Shown: in pieces, positions 50,213 to 60,339 of the stretch
Layout: the number at the start of each line of letters is the position of its first letter
Position numbering within the stretch: the first letter of the stretch is position 1
Source of the DNA: Siphonodentalium dalli
Lineage: Eukaryota > Mollusca > Scaphopoda > Gadilida > Siphonodentaliidae
Length of the DNA stretch: 64,000 bases
Reading direction: 5' to 3'
Assembly (NCBI GenBank): GCA_032622095.1
Contig: CP136069.1
Span: forward strand, 4,202,976-4,266,975
Notes under the pieces: generated by a model
The model's input: only the letters and a program-made list of their open reading frames with translations
Told to the model about the DNA's origin: nothing
Database searches by the model: none
Made by a program: the position numbers and the translations under genes

Positions 50213-50552
50213 GTCTGCGACTGTCTTTGATTAGGAGGCTCTGTGAACAATATCCAATACAGAAATGTGATGAAACAATGAAAGTCGTTTCTACCACCCA
50301 CAGGGAGCCTCATACAAACAGAAACATGTATTTTTTCACTGTGGTCTGCTCATAGCAATATGGGGCTCTCCATGGGTGGTAGGTATATCACTGAAATCCA
50401 CCTTAGAAAACGTTTGGTTATTATTTTACCAAAATCATCATTGTTTTGACAGTTTTTCTGGAAATCGCTTCTGAGACGACAATATTTACTGTACGTTGTT
50501 GTCCGTCTATTTAGAAACGGATCGAAATATCTGTTACAGTGTAGGTCTTGAA

Positions 50553-50922
50553 TCAGTACGGATAATCCGAAACAGAAATGTGAATGACGAAAGTCGTTTT
50601 ATATTGCACTTCCCTCTGCCCATCATACGAAACAGCTCGCACACTAATTTTATACAAATCACCGTCTTTCAGCCGTTCTAGCGTGTACACAATTCCTTTT
50701 CCGTCGACTAATCGAATATAGAACTCAATCTTTTTGTCATTTTCTATTATTGAGTATTCCGTATTAGAAAGTTGCTGGTTGTTGTGGTCATAAGCGACCA
50801 ATCTTATCAGGTCCTGATATCGAATGTTGCTAGGAAGCGCCAATGTGTGGAATTCTATCACATCAGTGTACTTGGCGTTTGGAGGACATTTGGATGGATC
50901 GATGCATTCAAGAACACAGAAA
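50553..50922 (-). CDS. hemicentin/fibulin-like gene, terminal exon (fibulin-type C-terminal module)
   Basis: The acceptor TTTTTCAG precedes position 50922. The first T completes an AA|T codon from the previous exon. The exon encodes 123 residues: NFCVLEC (last cysteine of the preceding EGF domain), IDPSKCPPNA, then FHTLALPSN, QDLIRLVAYD, KGIVYTLERL, YKISVRAVSYD, QYKTTFVIHISVS and the final DYPY before TGA at 50555-50553. QDLIRLVAY, GxVYT, VRAxSY and a C-terminal SxYPY are hallmarks of the C-terminal module of hemicentins and fibulins, secreted basement-membrane and elastic-matrix proteins. Length and ending match the family's C-terminus, so this is the true 3' end. The matching junction phase with 52090-52216 confirms the linkage. 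Confidence 0.92.
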
Positions 50923-51090
50923 CTGAAAAATATAGAAATATATTTTATGCCTTACTCACAATAAAGTGGTTTTCAATAAATAATAGATGGTGACTGTTGG
51001 CGAAGCAAGGGAAATTCGACTTATGTCAATTAAGTTTGAGTTGTTTGACATTATTGTAGAATTTGTTTATAATTAACAGATAGATTTTTA

Positions 51091-51458
51091 CCCTGTGCCA
51101 ATGCATTCTCTTATATATGCGAGTCGACCATAGGTCGCCTCGCATATATAAGAGAATGCATTGGCCTAACAATTTTTTACAATTTTAATAATTTTTTCTT
51201 GTATTCTTTAACAATTTTATAATTTCACCCATACAGAGCCCCAGACAAACATGAGCAGACGACACTCTTCTATATGCTTCTATATATGTGTGGGGCTCCC
51301 TGCAGGGTAATGGATGTTTTATATTTTATGTCCTAAAAATTGTAAGAAACATTTATTTAAAAAAAATGATAAAAAATTGTTAGGCCAATGCATTCTCTTA
51401 TATATGCGAGGCGACCTATGGTTGACTCGCATATATAAGACAATGCATTGGCACAGGG
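51091..51458. mobile_element. palindrome-ended element, full copy, in hemicentin-like intron
   Basis: CCCTGTGCCAATGCATTCTC...GAATGCATTGGC forms a terminal palindrome at each end (about 51097-51165 and 51384-51452). In between are two A/T-rich spacers and an ~80-bp palindrome (51230-51306). It is flanked by T/A runs (TTTTTA...TAAAAA). It shares the terminal palindromes with the piggyBac-type elements but not their outer TTAACCC ends, so either those are composites or this is a separate family. Confidence 0.8.
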
Positions 51459-51532
51459 TAAAAAAACCCAAGACCCAAGTGAACATTAAAATAGCACTAT
51501 AATTGGTTTAGTTGACTTAGAACACACTGGAG

Positions 51533-51865
51533 GTATTGGGTGCTTGCCTGTCATTTGCAGAATGAGGTCCCCAGAGGGTGAATTTAGTGATGCTATCCCG
51601 CACAGCAGGCTAGCATCACCAAATTCACCCTCTGGGGACCTCATTCTGCTTAGGTCTCATCTTCTGGGAAGTATCTAACTTCAAATGGGGAACTTCAATC
51701 TGATCCTAGGTCTGCCATAGCAGTTGAGGGCCTTAGCAGAATGAGGTCCCCAGAGGGTGAATTTAGTGATGCTAGCCTGCTATGCGGGATAGCGTCACTA
51801 ATTTCACCCTCTTGGAACCTCATTCTGCAAATGACAGACACACTATTTGCAGGCTTGCACATGTC
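51533..51865. mobile_element. palindrome-ended TIR element (CAAGCCT family), copy 2
   Basis: CCTGTCATTTGCAGAATGAGG...CTCACCAAATTCACCC-type halves, each palindromic, separated by ~70 bp, ending CAAATGACAGACACACTATTTG then CAGGCTTG. The outer left end is shortened (GCTTGCCTGTC). It lies in the last intron of the hemicentin-like gene. Confidence 0.75.
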
Positions 51866-52089
51866 ATGAGTTGTGGGCGAATCACAGAAAATGATTACAT
51901 CGGTTTTCTAATCCGGTGATGCAGTGCCACGCATTTCCGTCTGTGGTTGTTCGGTAAATGCGCCATTCGTAATGGCACTGGATGCACAGCAGTTTTTGCC
52001 TATGTCAGTATTGGACAAATATTGCGCATCGCTTTACCATGCATTCATTTTAAATGAAAATACGAGAATATGTTATGTGTTATACATAC

Positions 52090-52216
52090 TTGGTGAGAGG
52101 ATCTCGGACATATCCAATTGGACATGGCGTGTCGATACACTGGTGGCTCCCCCTGGTGTTAAAGCACATCCTGTCCTTTCCGCAATCAATGTTTCTCACC
52201 TGGCATTCATCGATGT
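52090..52216 (-). CDS. hemicentin/fibulin-like gene, last calcium-binding EGF exon
   Basis: The acceptor TTATTTCACAG precedes 52216 and the donor AA|GTATGT follows 52090. It encodes [42 protein letters not shown], with the sixth cysteine supplied by the next exon. The DIDEC start is the calcium-binding signature, and [15 protein letters not shown] with RDP closely resembles, as I recall it, the last EGF domain of hemicentin-1. In the Asp/Asn-hydroxylation consensus C-x-[DN]-x4-[FY]-x-C the aromatic position is His here. 127 bp, entering in phase 1 and leaving in phase 2. A 23-bp minisatellite starts 56 bp upstream in the preceding intron. Confidence 0.92.
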
Positions 52217-52271
52217 CTGTGAAATAAATTCAAATGAGTACAATAGACTGGTAACCCACCGGGAGACCTAT

Positions 52272-52526
52272 ACCAGGGACCAGTCTAGAGGGTGACCAGG
52301 GACCAGCCTAGAGGGTGACCAGGGACCAGCCTAGAGGGCGACCAGGGACCAGACTAGAGGGTGACCAGGGACCAGACTAGAGGGTGACCAGGGACCAGCC
52401 TAGAGGGCGACCAGGGACCAGACTAGAGGGCGACCAGGGACCAGACTAGAGGGTGACCAGGGACCAGCCTAGAGGGTGACCAGGGACCATTGTAGAGGGC
52501 AACCATGGACCAGCCTAGAGGGCGAC
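52272..52526. repeat. 23-bp minisatellite, about eleven copies
   Basis: GACCAGGGACCAGCCTAGAGG followed by GT or GC. It lies in the intron just 5' (gene sense) of the EGF exon at 52090-52216. Non-coding. Confidence 0.95.
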
Positions 52527-52545
52527 TTGACAGACATCTTCTCTG

Positions 52546-53250
52546 TAAAATGTTCTCAGTGAGAGCTTTCCGATGAATGGCAACAAGCCATATTTCCGAC
52601 TAAATCCAGGAAAATTACCCATAATTCTGCTGTGGTTAAGGAGTCAATTATTTAGGGCGTTACTGTATATATGCACACAGTACCACAAAAAAAGTGAACT
52701 CAACCCCTGGTTTGAGATCGATGTCCATTATATATTTATTAAATAACCCATTGTGAACCCCAAGTAGCAGAATTCAAGATAGCAGGTGCTTTGTTGTATT
52801 GTAATTCAATACATTAATGTCAAAGGTCAAACAGGTGGATATTTTCAACACCGAACCATCATCGACTGACCAATTAAAAGATAGCAATGTTGTATTAACT
52901 TTGTTTTTACTGGAACTGTACTTCGATCCTCATATGTATTTTATTTTCATATATTATACTAATACATTTTTGCAAACAACTACAGGAACTAGATAATCTA
53001 ACTAAGAAAATTCTCAGATGTTTCTTGGGCAGACAGTTGACCAACTTTATATAGTTTAGGAAATGCAGAAATAGGTCAACCATTGCAAGTGAAATTTTGA
53101 TTACATTGATGTGTTTGGTACAAAGTATTATTTCAGGATTTCACTGAGAGCTTTCCGGTGAATGGCAACAAGCCATATTTCAGACTAAATCCTGAAAAAC
53201 TACCCGTAATTTTGCTGTGTATTCGATTATTTAGGGCATTACTGTATTGC
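52546..53250. repeat. two single arms of the TACAGTAATGCCC hairpin element
   Basis: Arms at 52546-52667 and 53142-53248, each running from GAGAGCTTTCCG to GGGC(A/G)TTACTGTA, with no opposite arm. The 470 bp between them shows nothing recognised. Confidence 0.75.
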
Positions 53251-53441
53251 AACGCAGTAATGCCGCATGTCAACCTCGTTAAGGGAGGCGGGGGAGCATA
53301 GTTGTACTCTCATTTTATCATACAATGAAGCATATATTCTCTGTGAAAGAGGTAATAGTTAAAGTTTGGAGAATTTGAAAATTACCTAGCTTATCAGCAA
53401 GAATACAAGAATAAATTATTAAAATTGTAAAAAATTGTTAG

Positions 53442-53515
53442 GCCAATGCATTCTCTTATATATGCGAGGCGACCTATGGTCGACTCGCATATATAAGAGA
53501 ATGCATTGGCACAGG
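53442..53515. mobile_element. solo terminal palindrome of the GCCAATGCATTCTC element
   Basis: One 69-bp palindrome followed by CACAGGGTAAA, preceded by a short piece of the A/T-rich spacer (AAATTGTAAAAAATTGTTAG). The rest of the element is absent. A similar solo end is at 59420-59497. Confidence 0.8.
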
Positions 53516-53561
53516 GTAAAAAAAATCCCGACTTACGACTGGATTTGATATGGCGGGTCAC

Positions 53562-53650
53562 ATATGTGAGGCTCCCTAAGGGTTGAGAATGTTCTTACCT
53601 CTGCATCTCTTGTTGTCTGCTGCCAGACTGTAGCCCAGTGGACATGTACA
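53562..53650 (-). pseudogene. partial duplicate of the EGF exon at 53746-53865 with its splice donor
   Basis: Repeats 53709-53797 at an offset of exactly 147 bp: the 3' ~50 nt of the exon (encoding CPLGYSLAADNKRC), the donor AG|GTAAGAAC at 53599/53598 and ~35 nt of intron. No acceptor and no 5' half of the exon are present. It lies downstream of the intact exon in gene sense. Reading through from the intact exon meets a TAG shortly after the first donor, so use of the second donor would break the protein. Confidence 0.85.
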
Positions 53651-53740
53651 CCCCGTAGAGAGCCCCACATATACTGGAGCAGACGACACTTCGTAGTGCA
53701 TTACTTATATATGTGAGGCTCCCTAAGGGTTGAGAATGTT
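53651..53740. repeat. ~80-bp imperfect palindrome between the two exon copies
   Basis: CCGTAGAGAGCCCCACATATAC...TATATATGTGAGGCTCCCTAAGGG with GGAGCAGACGACACT in the middle. Same family as 2397-2472. Its right half is also present before the duplicated exon piece (53562-53586), so it was part of the duplicated unit. Confidence 0.75.
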
Positions 53741-53745
53741 CTTAC

Positions 53746-53865
53746 CTCTGCATCTCTTGTTGTCTGCTGCCAGACTGTAGCCTGTTGGACATGTACATCT
53801 GTACCCTCCGTACGTGTTCGTACAGTTATGCTGGCAGTCACTTCGTTCCGAGCACTCATCGATAT
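53746..53865 (-). CDS. hemicentin/fibulin-like gene, calcium-binding EGF exon
   Basis: The acceptor CCCATTGAAG precedes 53865 and the donor AGAG|GTAAGA follows 53746. It encodes one complete cbEGF domain: DIDECSERSDCQHNC, TNTYGGYRCTC, PTGYSLAADNKRC, with all six cysteines. DIDEC gives calcium binding, and C-T-N-T-Y-G-G-Y-R-C fits the hydroxylation consensus. 120 bp, phase 1 at both ends, so it is a symmetric exon. The polypyrimidine tract is interrupted but the phase match on both sides (E|D, R|D) supports it. A partial duplicate lies 147 bp downstream. Confidence 0.93.
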
Positions 53866-54117
53866 CTTCAATGGGAGAAAAATTTTAAATGAACAAATTT
53901 ATAATAAATATATAATTAATACTCATTGATGAGTAATTACCTTATTAACCCTTTCTATACTAAATACTCATTGATGAGTAGTTATCTTATTAACCCTTTA
54001 TACACTAAATACTCACTATAATGCACTTGTTGCCAATATACCCCCTGAAACATCAAAGATTTGCGGGGGGTTAATTATCGATAAACTGTCGCTAAGTGTA
54101 GTCCGGTTCGCCGCCTC

Positions 54118-54562
54118 CAAGCCTGTACATGTAGCGTGTCTGTCATTTGCAGAATGAGGTCCCCAGAGGGTGAATTTAGTGACGCTATCCCGCATAGCGG
54201 GCTAGCATCACTAAATTCACCCTCTGGGGACCTCATTCTGCTAAGGCCCTCAACTGCTATGGCAGACCTAGGATCAGATTGAAGTTCCCCATTTGAAGTT
54301 GATGATGTTCACCCATTGGGCACCTCAATTATGATTTTATCTTCTGCAAATTAGGGGTTATAGAAACTTCCTAGAAGGGAAATGTAACTAAAAAAATGTT
54401 TATTTGATACTATAGATACTACCCAGAAGATGAGGTCTAAGCAGAATGAGGTCTCCAGAGGATGATTTTGGTGATGCTAGCCCGCTGTGCGGGATAGCAT
54501 CACTAAATTCACCCTCTGGGGACCTCATTCTGCAAATGACAGGCATGCTATTTGCAGGCTTG
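54118..54562. mobile_element. palindrome-ended TIR element (CAAGCCT family), copy 3, 8-bp target duplication
   Basis: CAAGCCTGTACATG...TATTTGCAGGCTTG, flanked by GCCGCCTC at 54110-54117 and 54563-54570. Each half is a hairpin-forming inverted repeat (AGCAGAATGAGGTC...GACCTCATTCTG), separated by ~180 bp of spacer shared with 51650-51730 and 61980-62050. Confidence 0.88.
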
Positions 54563-54601
54563 GCCGCCTCAATGTTAGATATTCCTACATCAATGGCAGC
54601 T

Positions 54602-54857
54602 GACAGTAATACCCTAATTAATCAACTCCTTTAACTACAGCAGAATTATGGGTAACTTTTCAGGATTTAGTCGGAAATATGGCTTGTTGCCATTCACCGG
54701 AAAGCTCTCGGTGAGAGCTTTCCGATGAATGGCAACAAGCCATATAGGTGAGAGCTTTCCGATGAATGGCAACAAGCCATATTTCCGACTAAATCCTGAA
54801 AAGTTACCCATAATTCTGCTGTAGTTAAAGGAGTCGATTAATTAGGGCATTACTGTG
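54602..54857. mobile_element. single-hairpin short element (TACAGTAATGCCC family), copy 2
   Basis: ACAGTAATACCCTAATTAATC...GATTAATTAGGGCATTACTGT. The turn region is internally duplicated (GGTGAGAGCTTTCCGATGAATGG occurs twice). A further single arm follows at 55000-55112. Confidence 0.85.
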
Positions 54858-55250
54858 ACTTCCTGTTTTTGGTCCAATCCAGCTCTGCTCACTGTTCCGT
54901 TCCTCTCCATGACGTCACGTTACTAACGGGTTGCTATATAAACAAAACAGCGGTGTTGCTTTTGTCAAAATTTGACAGTTAGTATACATTTACCTTGTAT
55001 CACTGAGAGCTTTCCGATGAATGGCAACAAGCAATATTTTCGACTAAATCCTGAAAAATTTCCCATAATTCTGCTGTGGTTAAGGAGTCCATTATTTATG
55101 GCATTACTCTATATGAATGTCACACTCTGTACTGTTTTTTTTGTATATGTGCTTATGCTCACCTGTCTGCTAAAATGTTATGTATCTTGTAGGCATTCAA
55201 TCCCATATATGGCAAATTTTGGTACGCCGAAAAATATCACAACTTTTGTA

Positions 55251-56585
55251 CCCTGTAGTTACATCGGGTACATTGGTTACAAATTAGAAAACATATTTCC
55301 TGAACTAATTTACAGCCCATGGGCACATGGGGTACAAATGGTTACTTCTGGTTACTTTACCTATTAGTTAATGTTACATTTGTTAAAAAAAATTTCTTCT
55401 TAGAAATCTCAAAGTACCTTGTTACATTGGTTACAAATTAGAAAACATATTTCCAGAACTAATTTCAGGCCCATGGGTACACGGGGTACAAATGGTTACT
55501 TTACCTATTAGTTAATGTTACATTTGTTACCTTTTTTTTCTTTCTTAGAAATCTCAAAGTACCTTGTTACATTGGTTACAAATTAGAAAACATATTTCCT
55601 GAACTAATTTACAGCCCATGGGCACATGGGGTACAAATGGTTACTTCTGGTTACTTTACCTATTAGTTAATGTTACATTTGTTAAAAAAATTTTCTTCTT
55701 AGAAATCTCAAAGTACCTTGTTACATTGGTTACAAATTAGAAAACATATTTCCTGAACTAATTTCAGGCCCATGGGTACACGGGGTACAAATGGTTACTT
55801 TACCTATTAGTTAATGTTACATTTGTTACCTTTTTTTTCTTTCTTAGAAATCTCAAAGTACCTTGTTACATTGGTTACAAATTAGAAAACATATTTCCTG
55901 AACTAATTTACAGCCCATGGGCACATGGGGTACAAATGGTTACTTCTGGTTACTTTACCTATTAGTTAATGTTACATTTGTTAAAAAAAATTTCTTCTTA
56001 GAAATCTCAAAGTACCTTGTTACATTGGTTACAAATTAGAAAACATATTTCCTGAACTAATTTCAGGCCCATGGGTACACGGGGTACAAATGGTTACTTT
56101 ACCTATTAGTTAATGTTACATTTGTTACCTTTTTTTTCTTTCTTAGAAATCTCAAAGTACCTTGTTACATTGGTTACAAATTAGAAAACATATTTCCTGA
56201 ACTAATTTACAGCCCATGGGCACATGGGGTACAAATGGTTACTTCTGGTTACTTTACCTATTAGTTAATGTTACATTTGTTAAAAAAATTTTCTTCTTAG
56301 AAATCTCAAAGTACCTTGTTACATTGGTTACAAATTAGAAAACATATTTCCTGAACTAATTTCAGGCCCATGGGTACACGGGGTACAAATGGTTACTTTA
56401 CCTATTAGTTAATGTTACATTTGTTACCTTTTTTTTCTTTCTTAGAAATCTCAAAGTACCTTGTTACATTGGTTACAAATTAGAAAACATATTTCCTGAA
56501 CTAATTTACAGCCCATGGGCACATGGGGTACAAATGGTTACTTCTGGTTACTTTACCTATTAGTTAATGTTACATTTGTTACATG
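55251..56585. repeat. satellite of alternating ~155-bp and ~144-bp units (299-bp dimer)
   Basis: Unit A (CAGCCCATGGGCACATGGGG, GGTTACTTCTGGTTAC) alternates with unit B (CAGGCCCATGGGTACACGGGG). The A landmark recurs at 55316, 55615, 55914, 56213 and 56512, exactly 299 bp apart, giving five A and four B units. Copies are nearly identical. The array ends 45 bp before the donor of the EGF exon at 56630. Confidence 0.95.
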
Positions 56586-56629
56586 AAATTTTTAGATAGC
56601 ATTTTATGGAGTATGTACACATAACTTAC

Positions 56630-56758
56630 CTTCACAAGGGAATCCCATTCCCCGAGACCGGTAACCTCTCGCACACAGGCACTGGTACCCTCCCTCCGTG
56701 TTCACACACTGCTGGTTCGCCATACATTTATGCGTGTTAGCTGAGCACTCGTTTACAT
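56630..56758 (-). CDS. hemicentin/fibulin-like gene, calcium-binding EGF exon
   Basis: The acceptor TTCTCTACTTAAG precedes 56758 and the donor GAAG|GTAAGT follows 56630. It encodes DVNECSANTHKC, MANQQCVNTEGGYQC, LCARGYRSRGMGFPC: six cysteines, a calcium-binding D-V-N-E-C start and the hydroxylation consensus C-V-N-T-E-G-G-Y-Q-C. 129 bp, symmetric phase 1. A decayed copy of its first half lies 2.5 kb upstream in gene sense, at 59232-59300. Confidence 0.93.
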
Positions 56759-56819
56759 CTTAAGTAGAGAAATCAAAGTGTAAATGAGCATTTCTCAATA
56801 AGCTAAAAATTACGCCCAT

Positions 56820-57010
56820 GGTAATTCCAACAAAGGGCCATAACTCTAGTGAAATTGGCAAACGGAATCCATGGAGAACACAAATTTGAACTTGACCTTT
56901 ATTTTTGACAAGTATACTCATATACCAAATTTAATTCCATTCAGTTCAGACTTACTAATGTTATCATCAGGAAACTAAAGAGAACTGATGGATGGACAAA
57001 CGGATGGCAA
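56820..57010. repeat. dispersed bivalve-style repeat fragment
   Basis: ACAAAGGGCCATAACTCTAG, TATACCAAATTTAATTCCATT and GATGGATGGACAAACGGATGG: the same style as the repeats at 41290-41570 and 60340-60560. Non-coding. Confidence 0.55.
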
Positions 57011-57384
57011 AACCAATAACATAATACGTCCCATTTTTTTAATAACGGTTTGTATAAAAAAGAAGCTAATTGTACCCTGAGGCCCCCACCCCCCTTTTCG
57101 TATGCCGTATTCCATGCCCTGTTATGAGGTACGCCGTATTCCGGCCCCTCTGTTAGGAGGTATTCGGTATTCCACAAAAATACCGGTATTCGTATGCCGA
57201 CCTTCGACACCTTCCAAAAAATGATCATAATAATAATATAAATGCGATTTTTGTCACAATAAATTCACGGTTTGACATACAGATCGTCGATCATTGTCAT
57301 TTTAGATCATTTTAGACGTTCGTACGGCAATATAAAATTTATCCGGAAAATTCCATATGGCTGTTAACTGGTATTCCGTATTCC

Positions 57385-59245
57385 ACCCTCTGTGTTAAGT
57401 GGTATTCCGTATTCCAGGGGGTGGGGGGTTTCTCCATCTGTGTTAAGTGGTATTCCGTATTCCAGGGGGTGGGGGGTTTCTCCCTCTGTGTTAAGTGGTA
57501 TTCCGTATTCCAGGGGGTGGGGGGTTTCTCCATCTGTGTTAAGTGGTATTCCGTATTCCAGGGGGTGGGGGGTTTCTCCCTCTGTGTTAAGTGGTATTCC
57601 GTATTCCAGGGGGTGGGGGGTTTCTCCATCTGTGTTAAGTGGTATTCCGTATTCCAGGGGGTGGGGGGTTTCTCCATCTGTGTTAAGTGGTATTCCGTAT
57701 TCCAGGGGGTGGGGGGTTTCTCCATCTGTGTTAAGTGGTATTCCGTATTCCAGGGGGTGGGGGGTTTCTCCATCTGTGTTAAGTGGTATTCCGTATTCCA
57801 GGGGGTGGGGGGTTTCTCCATCTGTGTTAAGTGGTATTCCGTATTCCAGGGGGTGGGGGGTTTCTCCATCTGTGTTAAGTGGTATTCCGTATTCCAGGGG
57901 GTGGGGGGTTTCTCCATCTGTGTTAAGTGGTATTCCGTATTCCACCCTCTGTGTTAAGTGGTATTCCGTATTCCAGGGGGTGGGGGGTTTCTCCCTCTGT
58001 GTTAAGTGGTATTCCGTATTCCAGGGGGTGGGGGGTTTCTCCATCTGTGTTAAGTGGTATTCCGTATTCCAGGGGGTGGGGGGTTTCTCCCTCTGTGTTA
58101 AGTGGTATTCCGTATTCCACCCTCTGTGTTAAGTGGTATTCCGTATTCCAGGGGGTGGGGGGTTTCTCCATCTGTGTTAAGTGGTATTCCGTATTCCACC
58201 CACTGTGTTAAGTGGTATTCCGTATTCCAGGGGGTGGGGGGTTTCTCCATCTGTGTTAAGTGGTATTCCGTATTCCACCCTCTGTGTTAAGTGGTATTCC
58301 GTATTCCAGGGGGTGGGGGGTTTCTCCCTCTGTGTTAAGTGGTATTCCGTATTCCAGGGGGTGGGGGGTTTCTCCATCTGTGTTAAGTGGTATTCCGTAT
58401 TCCAGGGGGTGGGGGGTTTCTCCCTCTGTGTTAAGTGGTATTCCGTATTCCACCCTCTGTGTTAAGTGGTATTCCGTATTCCAGGGGGTGGGGGGTTTCT
58501 CCCTCTGTGTTAAGTGGTATTCCGTATTCCAGGGGGTGGGGGGTTTCTCCCTCTGTGTTAAGTGGTATTCCGTATTCCAGGGGGTGGGGGGTTTCTCCCT
58601 CTGTGTTAAGTGGTATTCCGTATTCCACCCTCTGTGTTAAGTGGTATTCCGTATTCCAGGGGGTGGGGGGTTTCTCCCTCTGTGTTAAGTGGTATTCCGT
58701 ATTCCAGGGGGTGGGGGGTTTCTCCCTCTGTGTTAAGTGGTATTCCGTATTCCAGGGGGTGGGGGGTTTCTCCCTCTGTGTTAAGTAGTATTCCGTATTC
58801 CAGGGGGTGGGGGGTTTCTCCCTCTGTGTTAAGTGGTATTCCAGGGGGTGGGGGGTTTCTCCCTCTGTGTTAAGTGGTATTCCGTATTCCAGGGGGTGGG
58901 GGGTTTCTCCCTCTGTGTTAAGTGGTATTCCGTATTCCAGGGGGTGGGGGGTTTCTCCCTCTGTGTTAAGTGGTATTCCGTATTCCACCCTCTGTGTTAA
59001 GTGGTATTCCGTATTCCAGGGGGTGGGGGGTTTCTCCCTCTGTGTTAAGTGGTATTCCGTATTCCAGGGGGTGGGGGGTTTCTCCATCTGTGTTAAGTGG
59101 TATTCCGTATTCCAGGGGGTGGGGGGTTTCTCCCTCTGTGTTAAGTGGTATTCCGTATTCCAGGGGGTGGGGGGTTTCTCCATCTGTATTAAGTGGTATT
59201 CCGTATTCCAGGGGGTGGGGGGTTTCTCCCTCTGTGTTCACACAC
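57385..59245. repeat. 48-bp minisatellite, about forty copies, seeded from an EGF exon copy
   Basis: Units of GGTTTCTCC(C/A)TCTGTG, TTAAGTGGTATTCCGTATTC, CAGGGGGTGGGG (48 bp), with several 31-bp variants lacking 17 bp of the G-rich part. On the minus strand each unit contains AACACAGAGGGAGA, which is the sequence encoding the N-T-E-G part of the EGF exon copy that abuts the array at 59245. Frames of up to 250 codons on both strands come from the period being a multiple of three. An earlier, looser version of the GTATTCC phrases is seen at 57100-57190. Confidence 0.95.
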
Positions 59246-59300
59246 TGATATTTTGGCATACGTTTAGTGTGTTAGCTGAGCACTAGTCTACATCTTAAAG
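59232..59300 (-). pseudogene. decayed copy of the first half of the EGF exon at 56630-56758
   Basis: CTTTAAG|ATGTAGACTAGTGCTCAGC on the minus strand matches the acceptor and start of the 56758 exon (CTTAAG|ATGTAAACGAGTGCTCAGC). It has a TAG in place of the Glu codon of D-V-N-E-C, and an indel before CAGTGTGTGAACAC. The second half of the exon is gone: after N-T-E-G-E the sequence becomes the 48-bp minisatellite. An intact EGF domain cannot be made from it. Confidence 0.85.
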
Positions 59301-59330
59301 GATTTACATGGTCTAGAAAACATCCATTAC

Positions 59331-59500
59331 CCTGCAGGGAGCCCCACACATATATAGAAGCATATAGAAGAGTGTCGTCTGCTCATGTTTGTCTGGGGCT
59401 CTGTATGGGTAAAAAATTGTTAGGCCAATGCATTCTCTTATATATGCGAGGCGACCTATGGTCGACTCGCATATATAAGAGAATGCATTGGCACAGTGTA
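59331..59500. mobile_element. right half of the GCCAATGCATTCTC element, with the ~80-bp palindrome
   Basis: CCCTGCAGGGAGCCCCACAC...GGGGCTCTGTATGGG at 59331-59410 is followed by AAAAAATTGTTAGGCCAATGC and one terminal palindrome to about 59497. The middle palindrome is inverted relative to 2397-2472. Confidence 0.75.
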
Positions 59501-59678
59501 AAAAAATCCCGACTTACGACTTGATTTGATATGGCGGGTCACATATGCGGACATCGTCTGTATTTTGTCACCAAACGCAATCGGAAAGCCCTCCCGATTG
59601 TGATAAAATTTATCCAAGTCCCATTCCGATCGCATAATAAAATAAGCTGAAAAACTAATAAATAATACCTCCACCGGT

Positions 59679-60250
59679 TTTTAGCTCACCTGAGACAAAG
59701 TCTCCGGTGGAGCTATAGTCATCACTCCTCGTCCGTCGTCCGTCTGTCTGTCCGTCCGTCTGTCTGTCCGCCCGTCAACTTTTTAAAAAACATCTTCTCC
59801 TCTTAAACCATCATACCGAATTGGTTCATATTTGGTGTGTATGTTCCCTAGGTGACTCTCATTCAGATTTGTTCAAATGAGGTCACTGGGTCAAATAGTT
59901 GCGAAACAAGGGCCATAACTCTATTCCTCCATAGTAATTCTTACAACAACTTCTTGTCCATAACCATTGGGCCAATTTAGCTAATATTTGGTATGGAGAG
60001 TCCTTGGGTGACTGGTGTTCCGATTTGTTCAAATGAGGTCACCCGGTCAATTAGTTGAGAAACCAGGGCCATAACTCATAGTGATTCTTACAATGACTTC
60101 TTCTAAAAAAAAAAATTGGCCGATTTAGCTTATATTTGGTACAGAGATACCTTGGGTGACTGGGGTTCAGATTTGTTCAAATGGGGTCACTGGGTCAAAT
60201 AGGGGCAGAGCCAGGGACATAACTTTAAAAACAAAAAATTTAATTTTTGC
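59679..60250. repeat. dispersed bivalve-style repeat, one copy
   Basis: Starts TTTTAGCTCACCTGAGACAA with CTCCGGTGGAGCTATAGTC, a CCGTCTGTCTGTCCG tract, then three tandem ~180-bp units containing TTCAGATTTGTTCAAATGAGG, GGTCACTGGGTCAAATAG and GGCCATAACTC. Same family as 46530-46950 and 62400-63260. Class unknown; no coding. Confidence 0.7.
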
Positions 60251-60339
60251 ATTTTGACCTTTAATTTTTGTTTAGGACACATCACAGCCTCATATTTCTT
60301 ACCTAGATTTTTCTTAGCATGTTCTTCATCTGTATGGAT

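Noticed and set aside
51924-52295. 123-codon plus-strand frame
   Set aside because: It overlaps the EGF exon at 52090-52216 on the opposite strand and has no domain of its own.
57364-59260. Open frames up to 250 codons on both strands (repeats of EYGIPLNTEGETPHPL and similar)
   Set aside because: They arise from a 48-bp minisatellite whose period is a multiple of three; start and stop positions fall wherever a 31-bp variant shifts the frame.
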